This document shows, piece by piece, positions 45,601 through 56,259 of a stretch of DNA of 64,000 bases. The notes beneath the pieces are model-generated. The model was not told the DNA's origin, searched no databases, and was given only the letters and a program-made list of their open reading frames with translations. The DNA comes from Closterium sp. Naga37s-1 (lineage: Eukaryota > Streptophyta > Zygnematophyceae > Desmidiales > Closteriaceae), in contig CANJKZ010000142.1 of the NCBI GenBank assembly GCA_947471745.1, forward strand, positions 3,650,501 through 3,714,500. The letters are read 5' to 3'. The position numbers and the translations under genes were made by a program. How positions within the stretch are numbered: the first letter of the stretch is position 1; the number at the start of each line of letters is the position of its first letter.

Positions 45601-48600
45601 AGAGCAAAATGAGTGGTAAGGCACAAGATAGTTAACAAAATTATTCCAAACTGAACAGAAGAGGCAGAATAGCTCGAATCGAACCAGCCCACCAGATGCA
45701 CCCCCTCCCAGGTCCCATTACTCCCTCTCAACCCTCTCCTCCCTGCCCCACGAGAAAAGGCATACCCAGCCCAGACCCACCACGAAAAAAAGTGCACGAA
45801 ACAGAGCAGAAGAGTCGGAATGGCTCGAACCAGCCCAGACCCACCACCCCCTCCCAGGTCCCATTACTCCCCCTCAGCGGGGGAGCAGCAACGCGCCTAA
45901 CGTCACACCTCCTTCCCAACCCCCAACTCCCCCTTCCCCTTCCCCCTCCCTCCCCTTCCCCTTTCCCCCTTCCTCCCCCCCCCCTCTTCCCCCTCCCTCC
46001 CCCACCTCTCACCGCAGAAGCGCCCCATGAGCTTGACGAGCCCCACGCCATTGTGCACGGAGCTGGCCTCCACGTGTGCGGCGTTGATGGCGCGCTGAGC
46101 CTCCTCCACGGCCGTGTCGAAGCCAAACGACTTGTCGATCAGCGCCAGGTCGTTGTCTATCGTCTTCGGTATGCCCGCCACCGTCACCTTCAGCCCGCGC
46201 GCTGCTATCTCCTGTGGACGGAAGGCGCCGGGGGGGGGGAGGAGAGGAGGGGAAGGGAGGGGAAAGAGGGAGGGGGGGAGGGAGGGAGAGCGGGGAAAAG
46301 GGGGAGGGGGAAGGCGAGGATGTCGAGACGGGGTTGAGGAGGGCCGAAGGAGAGCTGCCTGTCTGTTGCAGGAACAACGGAGACGAGCTCAACAATAAAA
46401 GAAAAGCCAGGAAAATGAACAAATAGATAAATAAAGCACCGACAGAAGGGGGTGGGGTGGGGGTGAGTGAGTGTGTGTGGGGAAGTGGGGGAGAGTAAGG
46501 AGGAGAGGAGGGGAGGATAGAAAGTAGAGCCAGGGTTTTCAGCCAAGCTGGGAGAGCATACGCGACAAGCTCTCAAGGGCAAGCTTTAGACAGGTCCTGT
46601 GTATGGTTCTAGGGCAGCTGAAGGTTTACGAGGTAGGCTTGTCAAGGAAGAATGTGTATGAGCGGCAGGGCGTGTTACCTCGTGGATTTTCTCGGCGCCT
46701 CTTTGCGTGCCATCCCCTCCAATCACATAGATCTGACATGCACACATGACAGCACAAACGGGATCCATGCGCATGCCCACATGCATTCATCCATGAACAC
46801 ACCTCCATACGCACAAGCACAGGCATGTGCATACACACACCCGCAACCGCACCCACCCAACACACACACGCACAGGCACTTGCACACAAGATTAGGCGCC
46901 CACAACAGCCACGAGAGCGGGCATTCATGATTGCGTCTGCTCCATGATTAATGATTGCGTTTTGGGCATCCACTGCGTTGCTACATGATTCCCATTACAC
47001 TGTGTGCGGTCTGTGACACATGTTCCAATCCGGTCCAGTTGCTCTGCATGCATACACACATGTAGTCTCCACACATCTCTCAACACACAATCCGAATAGC
47101 GGAATATGTGCTGGTCACACCACACCACACCACACCACACCACACCACACCACACCAGCGCGCGCACCTGGTTGATACCGCGGTCCTCGAGTGCGTTGAC
47201 GATCTTGTTCACCTCGTGCCCGCCGCGCGACGTGCCCAGGAACGTGCCGCCGCGCTTGTGAATGTCGTTCACCACCTTGGGGTTCAGCGACACCACGTTG
47301 CGCGAGTAGATCCCGCGGTACCCACCCTGCTCGCCCATGGGAGGGGGAACGAGGGCCAGGGGAGGGGCGGGGACAGGAGGAGGGAGTGGAACGGAGGGGA
47401 GGGGAGGGGAGGGGAGGGGAGGGACGAGAGCGAAGAAGAGGAGAGTGGAGTTTAGAGGCGGTGGAAGCAGCTTGTGAATGCCGTTAATCACCTTGGTGAA
47501 GATCACGAGCACGTGGCAAAGCAGATCTCACGATGCAGCAAGCACAGAAGCACAGACTCACATCCACCCGTCACCACTACCCATGAATCCTCCCAGGCCC
47601 ACCCATCCATACACCCCCTCCCTCCGCCCGCTCCCGTTTTCCTCATTCCCCTTTCCCCTCCTTCCCCCCCTCCTTTTCCCGCTCCTTTCTCCCCCTACTT
47701 CCCACCTTTCCCCCTCCTCCCCCACCCTGCGCGCACATTAATCCGAGGATGTCGCGCACGCCATATCGGAACCAGAGGCCCCAATAGCCTACCGACCATC
47801 TTATCCCCATGTACCAACAATGCATCCCCCCAACCACAACACCCCCTCCCCTCTCTCCACGCGCCCCCCCTAAGACAAGGCAAGGCAACGCACGTCAATC
47901 CCGAGGATGTCGCGAACGCCGTACTGGAACCAGAGCCCCCACACGAGCTCGCGGATGACGGTGTTGATGCCCGGACACAGCCCGCCGCAGGTCACGATCG
48001 CCGCGCGCACCTCGTCCGGGTGGAACACGATCTGCCGCGCGCGCGTACGCACGCGGGAGGCGGGAGGCGGGAGGCGGGAGGCGGGAGGCGGGGAGGCGGG
48101 GAGGCGGGGAGGCGGGGAACGGAGAAGGTGGAGACGGGAAAGGGTGGATAGATTTGCATGCGCTTCGAAACACGGTAGCACGCACGCGACCTCGATTAAG
48201 GTAAAACGAGATCTGAGGCGCGCAGGCGGGAGGTGGGGGGAGGGGCGGTTGACGGGTATACACGGGATTGAGCGACTGGGTGGAGATGCGAGGGGAGGGA
48301 TGCCCGGAGGAGGAATGCGAGGGGGAGAAACGCTCGGAGTGGAGAGATACGAGGGGTCGACACGAAGAGGGGAAGGGAATGCAAGGGGAGGAAGAAAGGC
48401 GAGGGCGGAACGCGGCGGAGAGGCGGAGGGGCGGAGTGGCGGAGGGGCGGAGTGGCGGAGCGGCAGGCGGACCTTTTCTCTGGGGCCGGCTTTGCGGAAG
48501 AAGACTCCGGTGCCAATGTTGTTGATGGACGTGATGACCTCGCGACTCACCACCTGATCCTCCTCCACGAAGAACGTCCTGATGTACGCACGCACACGCA

Positions 48601-50796
48601 CAGACACACACAGGCGAACGCAAACCACGGGCAGACACGGGCAGACACGGGCCGGCACGCGCACGAACGCGAAAACGCGAGGACAGGGCAGCGCATGGAG
48701 ATTGGAAGGTGAGGGCGCGAGGAGAACGAAAGCAACGAGACGAGGAGATTCGAGGTCGGAGAAATTGCAGTAACACCCACTGCGGCTACAGCTATGGCTA
48801 CAGCAGACGGTTACAGGAGACGACTACAGCAGACGGTTACAGGAGACGACTACAGCAGACGGTTACAGGAGACGACTACAGCAGACGGTTACAGCAGACG
48901 GCTACAGCAGACGGGCTACAGCAGACGGGCTACAGCAGACGGGCTACAGCAGACGGGCTACAGCAGACGGCTACAGGAGACGGCTACAGCAGACGGGCTA
49001 CAGCAGACGGCTACAGGAGACGGCTACAGCTACGGCTACAGCAGACGGCTACAGCTACGGCTAAAGTGAGCAGCGGCGCGGTTGTGGCAGCAAGGTGCAA
49101 GGACTCACTCCACGTGCGCGTATGCAGGGTTGCGTTGCAGCGGACTTGGATACAGCTGCGCACAGCCGCAAAGGCGTGGGGAGGGGGGAGAATCGGCGAA
49201 GCGGAGAGGGGAGAGGGAGGGAGAGAGGGCAGGGGGAGGGTGACAGGAGAAACAAAGCGAGAAAAGAAAGGTCACTGCGTAGTGCGTATCTCAAGGGTTG
49301 TGAAGAGATTCGAGACGAACGAGAGAACGAACGACAGGGGAAACGGAACGAACGCCAAACTTCTAGCATGAACCTCTTGACTCCGACCCCACCATTGCCC
49401 AGAGCACGCATCCGTACGGATCCGTTTGTTTGTTTGTTTTTCTTTGTACTTTGCTTGTTTACTTAATTGTTTTGTTTTTCACTTTCTCTATTTGTTTACA
49501 ACCTAAACGTACCCGGAGATCGGGGATCCAGTTCGCGAGGTGAGGCACGTCTTCGATCACGGGGCGCGCTTCAGGCATTGCGGGTAGACTGTCCGTCTGC
49601 ACAGGCACCGGTAGCGTCGTGTTCGGATCGACCTCAACCTCCGCCGCCGCTCCCCCTGAGGAGCCGGCGGAAGCGGTAGCAGCGGGCGATCCGCGGTTAG
49701 CGGAGGCGGAAGCGGCGGGGGCGGCTGCCAATGCCGGCCTAGCTCTGCCATCCCTGCTGACGGCCGTAAAGGCCGCTCCGCTGCTCATAAGCGGAGATTC
49801 CATCGACCGGACCTGTGCGACCGCTGGTTGAGCGTGAGCGGAGAAGCCGCGGGAAACCCGGAAGGCGGCGTTGGCGGCGTTTACGGCGGCGGTAGCAGCT
49901 GCGGAAGCTGACGACGCGATCAACCCCGCTGCTGCTGCAGGGCGCGAGGCGAAGGGAAGAACGATCGTGCTGCTGCTAGCGGCTGCGACAACACCGGTGC
50001 TTCTATAAACGAGGGCGTGACGCATCCGCGATGTTTCAATAGCGAGAGCGCGTTTTCCGGCGTCCTGATTCATGGTGTCGGCTAATATGCCATGTCTTCC
50101 CACTACTCGCCTCGCTTTGCTGGAACTGCTGCTTTTACTGCCCAAGGTCCCGCCGTCGCTGCTGTTTTCGCGCCAACCCTCGTAAACCAAGCCGTCGCCT
50201 GGGTTGCAGGCATAAGAGTTACATGGCTGCAGCAACTTCGGCTGTTGTTGCTGTTGCTGCTGCTGCCGCTGCGGCTGCTCATCTTGAGGACGTTCCCACC
50301 TCCCTAATGCGGTCCCCGCGGTAAGCGCAGGTACCGCAGAGGCAGAATCTGAGCACGGACTCCCTTGCGCGCAATCCAGCGCATGCTGCTGCGCATATGG
50401 CGCAGCTAAGCGGTCAATATCGCAGGGTGGAAGGGGATGAGCGGAGTAGGTACGCGGGTTGGCGGAAGGGGAGTGGAATCGGGGGAGCAACAGCAGTGGA
50501 GACTCCCCACTGGCAAAGACGATTCGAAGCAAAGGAAGAGCGGCAGCAGCGGGAATTCTAGTGGAAAGGGGACTAAGAGGGTCCATGAGGGGAGGTAGGG
50601 TTGGAGAGGCGAAGAAAGGCCTAGATCTTGAAATAAATACTAGACGCCCGCGGGGCGACCCTAAGATTAGGTTGGCTGCCGATCCCAAGGGTAGGGTGGT
50701 TTGAGCTAACAGAGAAAGTTGGCAGGGCGCAGTAATAGAGATAAGGAGGAATAAGTTACAAGTACTCCGATCCCAGCATATGGCGTTCCGTTGCAA
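42625..50796 (-). CDS. PFK: 6-phosphofructokinase, plant ATP-dependent type, 12 exons
   Basis: Exons on the reverse strand: 50796 (or ATG 50586) to 49513, 49155-49109, 48578-48473, 48031-47894, 47326-47168, 46732-46679, 46211-46013, 45448-45408, 44712-44248, 43772-43727, 43307-43153 and 42900-42625. All phases join, giving about 919 residues from 50586. The enzyme phosphorylates fructose 6-phosphate in glycolysis. Motifs: [86 protein letters not shown] and [24 protein letters not shown], not GGDD, points to ATP as phosphate donor. It is much longer than the usual 450-550 residues. A long Ala/Ser/Gln-rich N-terminus (possibly a plastid transit peptide plus extension) and a Gly/Met/Ala insert of nearly 100 residues in exon 9 explain this. 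The start is uncertain. Introns hold copies of exon edges and a minisatellite. Confidence 0.9.
44788..44986 (-). repeat. Two partial copies of the exon 9 acceptor junction (PFK gene)
   Basis: The true exon 9 starts at 44712, reading GACTGCTGCCTCATCCCC on the reverse strand. Copies of its first 75 or so bases lie at 44865-44788, and of about 40 bases at 44986-44947, both upstream in the intron. The nearer copy keeps the CACAG acceptor. Flanking G-rich intron sequence is duplicated as well. Confidence 0.88.
45480..45545. repeat. 12-base GAGCGAGATGAG tandem repeat in a PFK intron
   Basis: About five copies just upstream (in gene sense) of the small exon 8. Confidence 0.85.
45655..45890. repeat. 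Intronic duplication of about 80 bases (PFK gene)
   Basis: 45655-45735 and 45805-45885 share GAACCAGCCCA, then CCCCCTCCCAGGTCCCATTACTCC-type sequence. Both copies lie in the intron between exons 7 and 8, with no exon sequence seen in them. Confidence 0.75.
47474..47507 (-). repeat. Partial copy from exon 5 in the intron before it (PFK gene)
   Basis: GTGAATGCCGTTAATCACCTTGG on the plus strand resembles 47258-47286 inside exon 5 (codons for KVVNDIHK). It is short and diverged, so the relationship is probable rather than certain. Confidence 0.5.
47740..47795 (-). repeat. Copy of the exon 4 donor junction (PFK gene)
   Basis: On the reverse strand this reads [15 protein letters not shown] followed by GTGCGC, matching the true exon 4 end [16 protein letters not shown] with donor GTGCGT at 47893. 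It lies downstream in intron 4, as expected for a tandem duplication that spans the donor site. Confidence 0.85.
48055..48120. repeat. GGGAGGC tandem repeat in PFK intron 3
   Basis: Eight or so copies of a 7-8 base unit immediately upstream (in gene sense) of exon 4. Confidence 0.85.
48780..49062. repeat. Minisatellite in PFK intron 2
   Basis: About 280 bases of CTACAGCAGACGG-type units (13-15 bases) with GTTACAGGAGACGA variants in the first third. Units have no unique spacers between them. It lies between exon 2 (ends 49109) and exon 3 (starts 48578). Confidence 0.9.
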
Positions 50797-52314
50797 GGAA
50801 GTAAAGAACGCCCGACGGATCTATTGGTCGCATTTTCAGCGACTCCAGGCGAAGTTCGCCAGCCTAGTAATCCTATTCTAGACAGTACCAGGCAGAATGC
50901 GTGAAGCCAGGTCTACGAAGCGCTCACTCGATCAACGTACCCACGCCAGTCGTGAGGTATGACCAACCAAACACACGTCTGAGTGAATCCGCTGGTCTTG
51001 TGTTTCCTCGGCTGTGTTGGGCGGATGGTTGGTGGGTGGCAGAGGAGGATACAAGCGGCGTGCGGGGCATGGGGACAGCGCGGAACCCGACTGAACGAGG
51101 GGAGAGGCCTTCTGTCCGCCGCGCTGGAAACCACAGACCGACCTTCCCTTCCCCCGTTTCCGACGCAGCAAGTTGACTCTGGTTTGGAAACATGCCTGTG
51201 TGTGCCCTAAAATTTATGGCAGATAGTAAAATCCTGGGTTTCCCAAAATAAAGAATAATGATCGTTGATTTCTGAATTCAGCAATTGTACATTATACGGA
51301 ATTACTTAAGAGCTGCAAACGACTCCAAGCACCTTCAGAATGGGGTTGGTTGGTTCAGAACGATTCCAAACACGTAGGCGTATGGTAGCAGCACTTGGCG
51401 AGAGGCCGGGTGGTGGGTGGGTGGGAGGTCGCATCTTCTGCGAAACTATTTTCCAGTTCCGTCAGTATTTCGCCATGGTGAGATCCCGTTACCCGTACCC
51501 CCGTCTCCACGGGTTACGGAAGCATTTGCAGTGCTGACAGGCGCGACAGGTCAGCGGACGAGAACGAGTTGGTGAGAATCTCCTGGATCATATGGAAAGT
51601 GCCTCATGGTTTGCTGAGTTTTGACTTGCGAAACGTGTGCAGCAAGTTTCTCGCACTCTTACGTGTGACAGAACAAAGACGCGCGAAGAACTGAATTAAA
51701 CGCCAGTTTCTATGCCCCGCTGGCACTGGTGGCAGCGAGGCAGGCAAATAATGGTGAAGGACATGGGTGGTGGCAACACTTCGTATGTGCAACAATCGGC
51801 GCGCATTGTCCAGGATAACACTGTGACTGGTTGTGAGTTGGCTTCCGAAAATTATGCGGAATCTCAAGCTGACGTGTTCTTCCAGAGAGCCCTCAAACCC
51901 AAGTGCCGACAAGCAAGCACCTAATTGCAATACATAGTTTATAATATAACGCATTCTTGCTTGATGTATTTTTCCGAAAAAGATATGTAGGAATCATGGG
52001 AAAATCCATTAGCATTTGTAGGAATTGGAGCAAAGTGCTAAGAGAATGAAAAACGACCATAAATTACAAATGCCAAACAGAAGTCAAGCACCCTCAATTT
52101 ATGTCCCTATCGTCAAATTAGGCGAAAGCGCCCTTATAAAATTGCAAGCAATAAAAATCATGCTAATATAGTGATTCTACTGGAACAAAATAGCAAAACA
52201 CAGTAATTAAGAAGATTGCTCATTTAGAGTCAATCAACAACACGAGGGCGGATGCAACAAGCAAACTTGGCAGCCCCCCGATTCCTAAGCAGCAAGCGAC
52301 CCGGTTCCTGCACA
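50797..52314. other. Intergenic region between PFK and the giant open frame
   Basis: No gene supported. The part near 50800 should hold the PFK promoter. 51950-52250 is markedly AT-rich compared with the rest of the window, as expected for untranslated or intergenic DNA. Any terminal exon of the giant gene would lie here, but I could not identify one. Confidence 0.5.
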
Positions 52315-55300
52315 TCAAAAGCCGAGACACAGCAAAAAATGGTCACCAACAGAAACAGCCATAAGACCCGTGCAAAAAACCCACGAGCCAGTACAGCGGA
52401 CAGCAAGACATGGAAGAAGGGGAAGATAGTAGCTTACCGGCTCGTCATCGTCGTCGTCCCCCCCCTCCAACGTCCGCTTTTGCCCGCGGGGCGTTCCCCC
52501 TCTGCTCCCACCCTCCTGGTCCTTGGGTGTCCCTGCCTCTGACGTCGCAACGTCACCACCGCCTTCCTTCTTGTGCTGCACCTGTGACTCCTGCGCAGCA
52601 TTCCCCCCACCCTCCCCTCCTTCACCCTCCTTCCGCTCCCCACCCCTTCCTTCCCACTCCTCATCATCCTCGTCATCCTCATCGTCCTCGTCGTACCACT
52701 CTCGCCGCTCATCCACGCGGCACAACCCCCCAAAGCACCGGGGCTGAGGCTCCGCGCAGTTCTTGAGAGAGAAGCACTGCACCTTGAAATCCTCGCTCTC
52801 CACCCACTCCGCTGTCCGTACATGCACAGGCTGCACCACCTCCCCTTGCTCCCCAACCAAACCAGACACAAGCAGCCCTGATCCGTCCCTCCCTGACCCC
52901 ACTCCACTCTTACTCAATCGCCCTGACGGGCGGCTCCAGATGGGCGACAGCGGCCGGCACGGCCGGCAAGAAACAACCGGAGCGAGCCGCCCGGCCTGGT
53001 GCATGATCCCAGTGCACTGCACCGAACCCTCGTCTAAAGTCTCTAAGATTCTTGCTGATCTTCTACTCGCTGCTCTTCTACTTGCTGCTCCTCCTCCTTC
53101 TCCTCCTCCTTCCCCTCCCTCCACCGAATCCCTCTCGGAAATTTCCGATCGGGTGATGGAGAGGGTTGGCAGCAGCCGGGCTGAGTGTGAGCCGCCTCTG
53201 AAGGAGGTCCCGTACGGCCCGCACTGCGGCTGCAGGCAGCGCCTGTGGCGGATAACGAAGTCGTCTATAGGGAGTACGTGGATGGAGCACGACATGTGGG
53301 CTGAGCCGCTGGGGCGAGTGCGCAGACCGGCGCTGCTGCCTATGTTGGCTCCTTGCATTCCACTCCAGTCGCCGTCCTCACTGTCATCGTCGTCGCTCTC
53401 ATCATGAGTTATGTACCGGCTTTGGCTGCTGCTCGCCGCCTTGCTTTGCTCCTGCTTCTTCTGCTTCTGCTCCTGCTCCTGCTTCTGCTCCTGAACTTGT
53501 TTCACCTCCTCCTGTTGCTTCCCCGCCCCTGACTCTTCCACCTCCTTTCCTTTCGCTTCCTCTGCTTCTTCCTCCTCTTCTTCCTCCTCCTCCTTATCTT
53601 TCTCTTCCTCTTCCTCGTCCTCATCTTCCTCTTCCTCATCACCACTTTCCTCCTCCTCGCTCTCTTCAACTTCCTCTTCACTACGACCCGTGACTGACCG
53701 CTTCTCCCCTTCCTCCTCTTCCTCCTCTTCCTCGTCCTCGTCCTCCTCATCTTCCTCATCCTCATCCTCCTCCTCATCCTCCTCATCCTCACTCCTATCC
53801 ATCATCTCTCCAAGCTCCCTCTCAAGAGCCGCTGCTTCCTCCTCCAAGTCCACCAAACCAGCCTTACCACCACCACCAACACCCCTCCTCCCCTCCTCCT
53901 CTTCCTCCTCCTCCCTCATCTCCTGCACGAAGTCTTTGATTTTACGAGGAGCATGCTCCGCAGCGCCTGCCGAACCAAGCAGCATGGTTCGGATGGACCG
54001 GGGAGGGGTGATGGGTCGCCCAGTTACCTTGCGTTTATACAGCGATCGGGGCGGCCAGTCCGCATCTCCTTGCTGCTGCAGGTTCTTCCCGGCTGTCACC
54101 AGTGTCTCCTTCTCCCCGGTACCCTCCCCTTCTGCGGACACTCGACCTGCCGCTGACTCTGAAACTGACGCTGCCGCTTGCCCTGCTGCAGCAGACGTTG
54201 ACGCCGCCACTACTACTGCTGCTGCTGCCAGTGCATTCGCCGCTGAAGCTGCTGGGTGTGGCTTCGGCAAGGCAGCGTCAGCAGGAACAGGAACAGCAGC
54301 AGCAGCAGCAGCAGTGGCATCAGCAGTTGCCGTTGCAGCGGGTGTGTGCGGCGATGCAGGAGTGGAAGGCACGCGGCCTTCCTGCGACTCCTTGAGAATG
54401 TCGCCACTGCAGCTCACCGTCACAGCAGGCCGCCTGGAGGCCACGCCCTGGGTCGCAGCAGCAGCAGGAGTTGCAAGCCTGGACCACGGGGGAGCGTGGG
54501 CACGAGCAGACGTTGTGGCAGTCACTCTCTTGCCATTGCCGCGGTCCGTTTCAACCTCATCATCATCCTCCTCCTCCTCCTCAGCTTCCTCAGCCTCCTC
54601 CTCGGAATCATCCTCCTCATCCTCGTCCACATTCACATTCTCATCGGAATCAACATCCTCCCTGACTCCTGGCACACTCACGTGATACCTCCCTTCCTCC
54701 TCCTCTCCCTCCTCTTCTTCCTCCTCCCCTCCTTTCCTCGCCGTTTCCTCCTCCGCTTCCTCCTCCTCCTCCTCATCATCATCCCCCTCCTCCTCCTCAT
54801 CCTCATCCTCTTCCTCACCCTCTTCAACCCCTCTCCGCCTCTCCGATCGCGACGGCGCTTTCCCCAACCGGCTCTCCCCAATCTCCCACCCGCGCCCCGA
54901 CCCCCAGCTCTTCTGCTTCGCATACAGAGCTGCAAGCCCCCTCCCAGACCCAAACCCAGCAGCCATGAGCTCCTGCTTCACACTCTCCACATCCTCCCTC
55001 CGGGTCTCCAAATTGGCAGAGTTGGCACGCGACAGTGGGCACACCTGCTGCTCCTCATACCCCTTCACGTCCACCTGGTTCGGGTGTATCGGCACGGCGA
55101 GCCGGTACGCTTCGGAGGAAGAGTTAGGCTCGGAGGATCCAGCAGGGTCGGAGAGGAGGAACGGGGTGGCGGAAACGGCCGACGGGCCGAGAGGGGGGCG
55201 GAGCGGGGAGGGACCAGAGGAGGTGCGTTCGGGGGGAGTGAGCGAGGAGAGGTGGGGCGGGGAGGAGAAGGAGAAGATGGAATGGGACTGGGGGGTGGAA

Positions 55301-56213
55301 GAGAAGACGGCTAGAAGGGGGTGCTTCATGGGGGTTGCGCCTGGGGGGAGGGCGCAGGGGGCGGGGGAGGGGGCGCGTCTAGGGTGGGGGGCGCTGTGGT
55401 GAGGAGGGTGGGAGCGGATGAATGGGTGGCTACGGGCATGAGAGGGTGGATGCGAGGGTGTGACAAGCTGGGACGGATGGGAGGTCTGTCCCTCCTGTGA
55501 TGCTCCTGCTGATGATGACTTCATCCCTGCTGCTGCCGCTGCTGCCGCCGCTGCTGCGGCTCCTGCTGCTGCTACTGCTGCCTGCCCTTCTCCTGCTGCT
55601 GCTACTGCTGCCTGCCCTTCTCCTGCTGCTGGCACTGCTGCTCCTGCAGCAGTGGCATGAGGTGCCAACGCGGTAGGAGCAGCTGCCAGGAAAGGAGCGG
55701 ATGGGGAGTGTAGCAGCAGGCTGGCATCTCCCGGCGCGGAGGGCGACGAGGAGAAGGGAGCCGGAACCACCGGGGCGAAGAAAAACCGGTGAGCACTCGA
55801 GGGCTCTTCCGGTGTTAGCGGGCGCGACGGCGCTTGGGTAAAGACTGTCACTGGGCACACCTGTTCCTCCTCAAAGCACGGAGGCAGCGCGTCCGATTCC
55901 ACCATGGCAGAGGAGAGAGAGGCGGAGGCAAAGAGCGTGGCGGGTGCTGCTTGGAAGAAGGGAGACGGGGTGGATGCGGCGGACAGAGGCGAGGCGATGG
56001 CGACTGCGGCTGCGGCTGCTACGGCTGCAGAAACGGCCGCAGCGGCCGCCATGCCGACGGTGGCAGGCGGTGCTGTGGACGGCCGGACGAGGTCGCGACC
56101 TCCTCTTCCTCCTCCTGGTCCTCCCACTCCTGCTCCTGCTCCTACTCCCCCCGTTCGCAGCCCTCCTCCCCGTCTACCGCCCTCCCCACTTATGGCACGA
56201 TGAGCCACAGTGG

Positions 56214-56259
<46 letters not shown>

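Noticed and set aside
48780-49062. CRISPR-like regularly repeated array
   Set aside because: Units are directly adjacent without unique spacers, lie in a eukaryotic intron, and no cas-like gene is present.
53690-54685. Ser-rich 331-codon frame on the plus strand
   Set aside because: It is a shadow of the acidic tracts of the giant minus-strand frame (GAG/GAA read as CTC/TTC).
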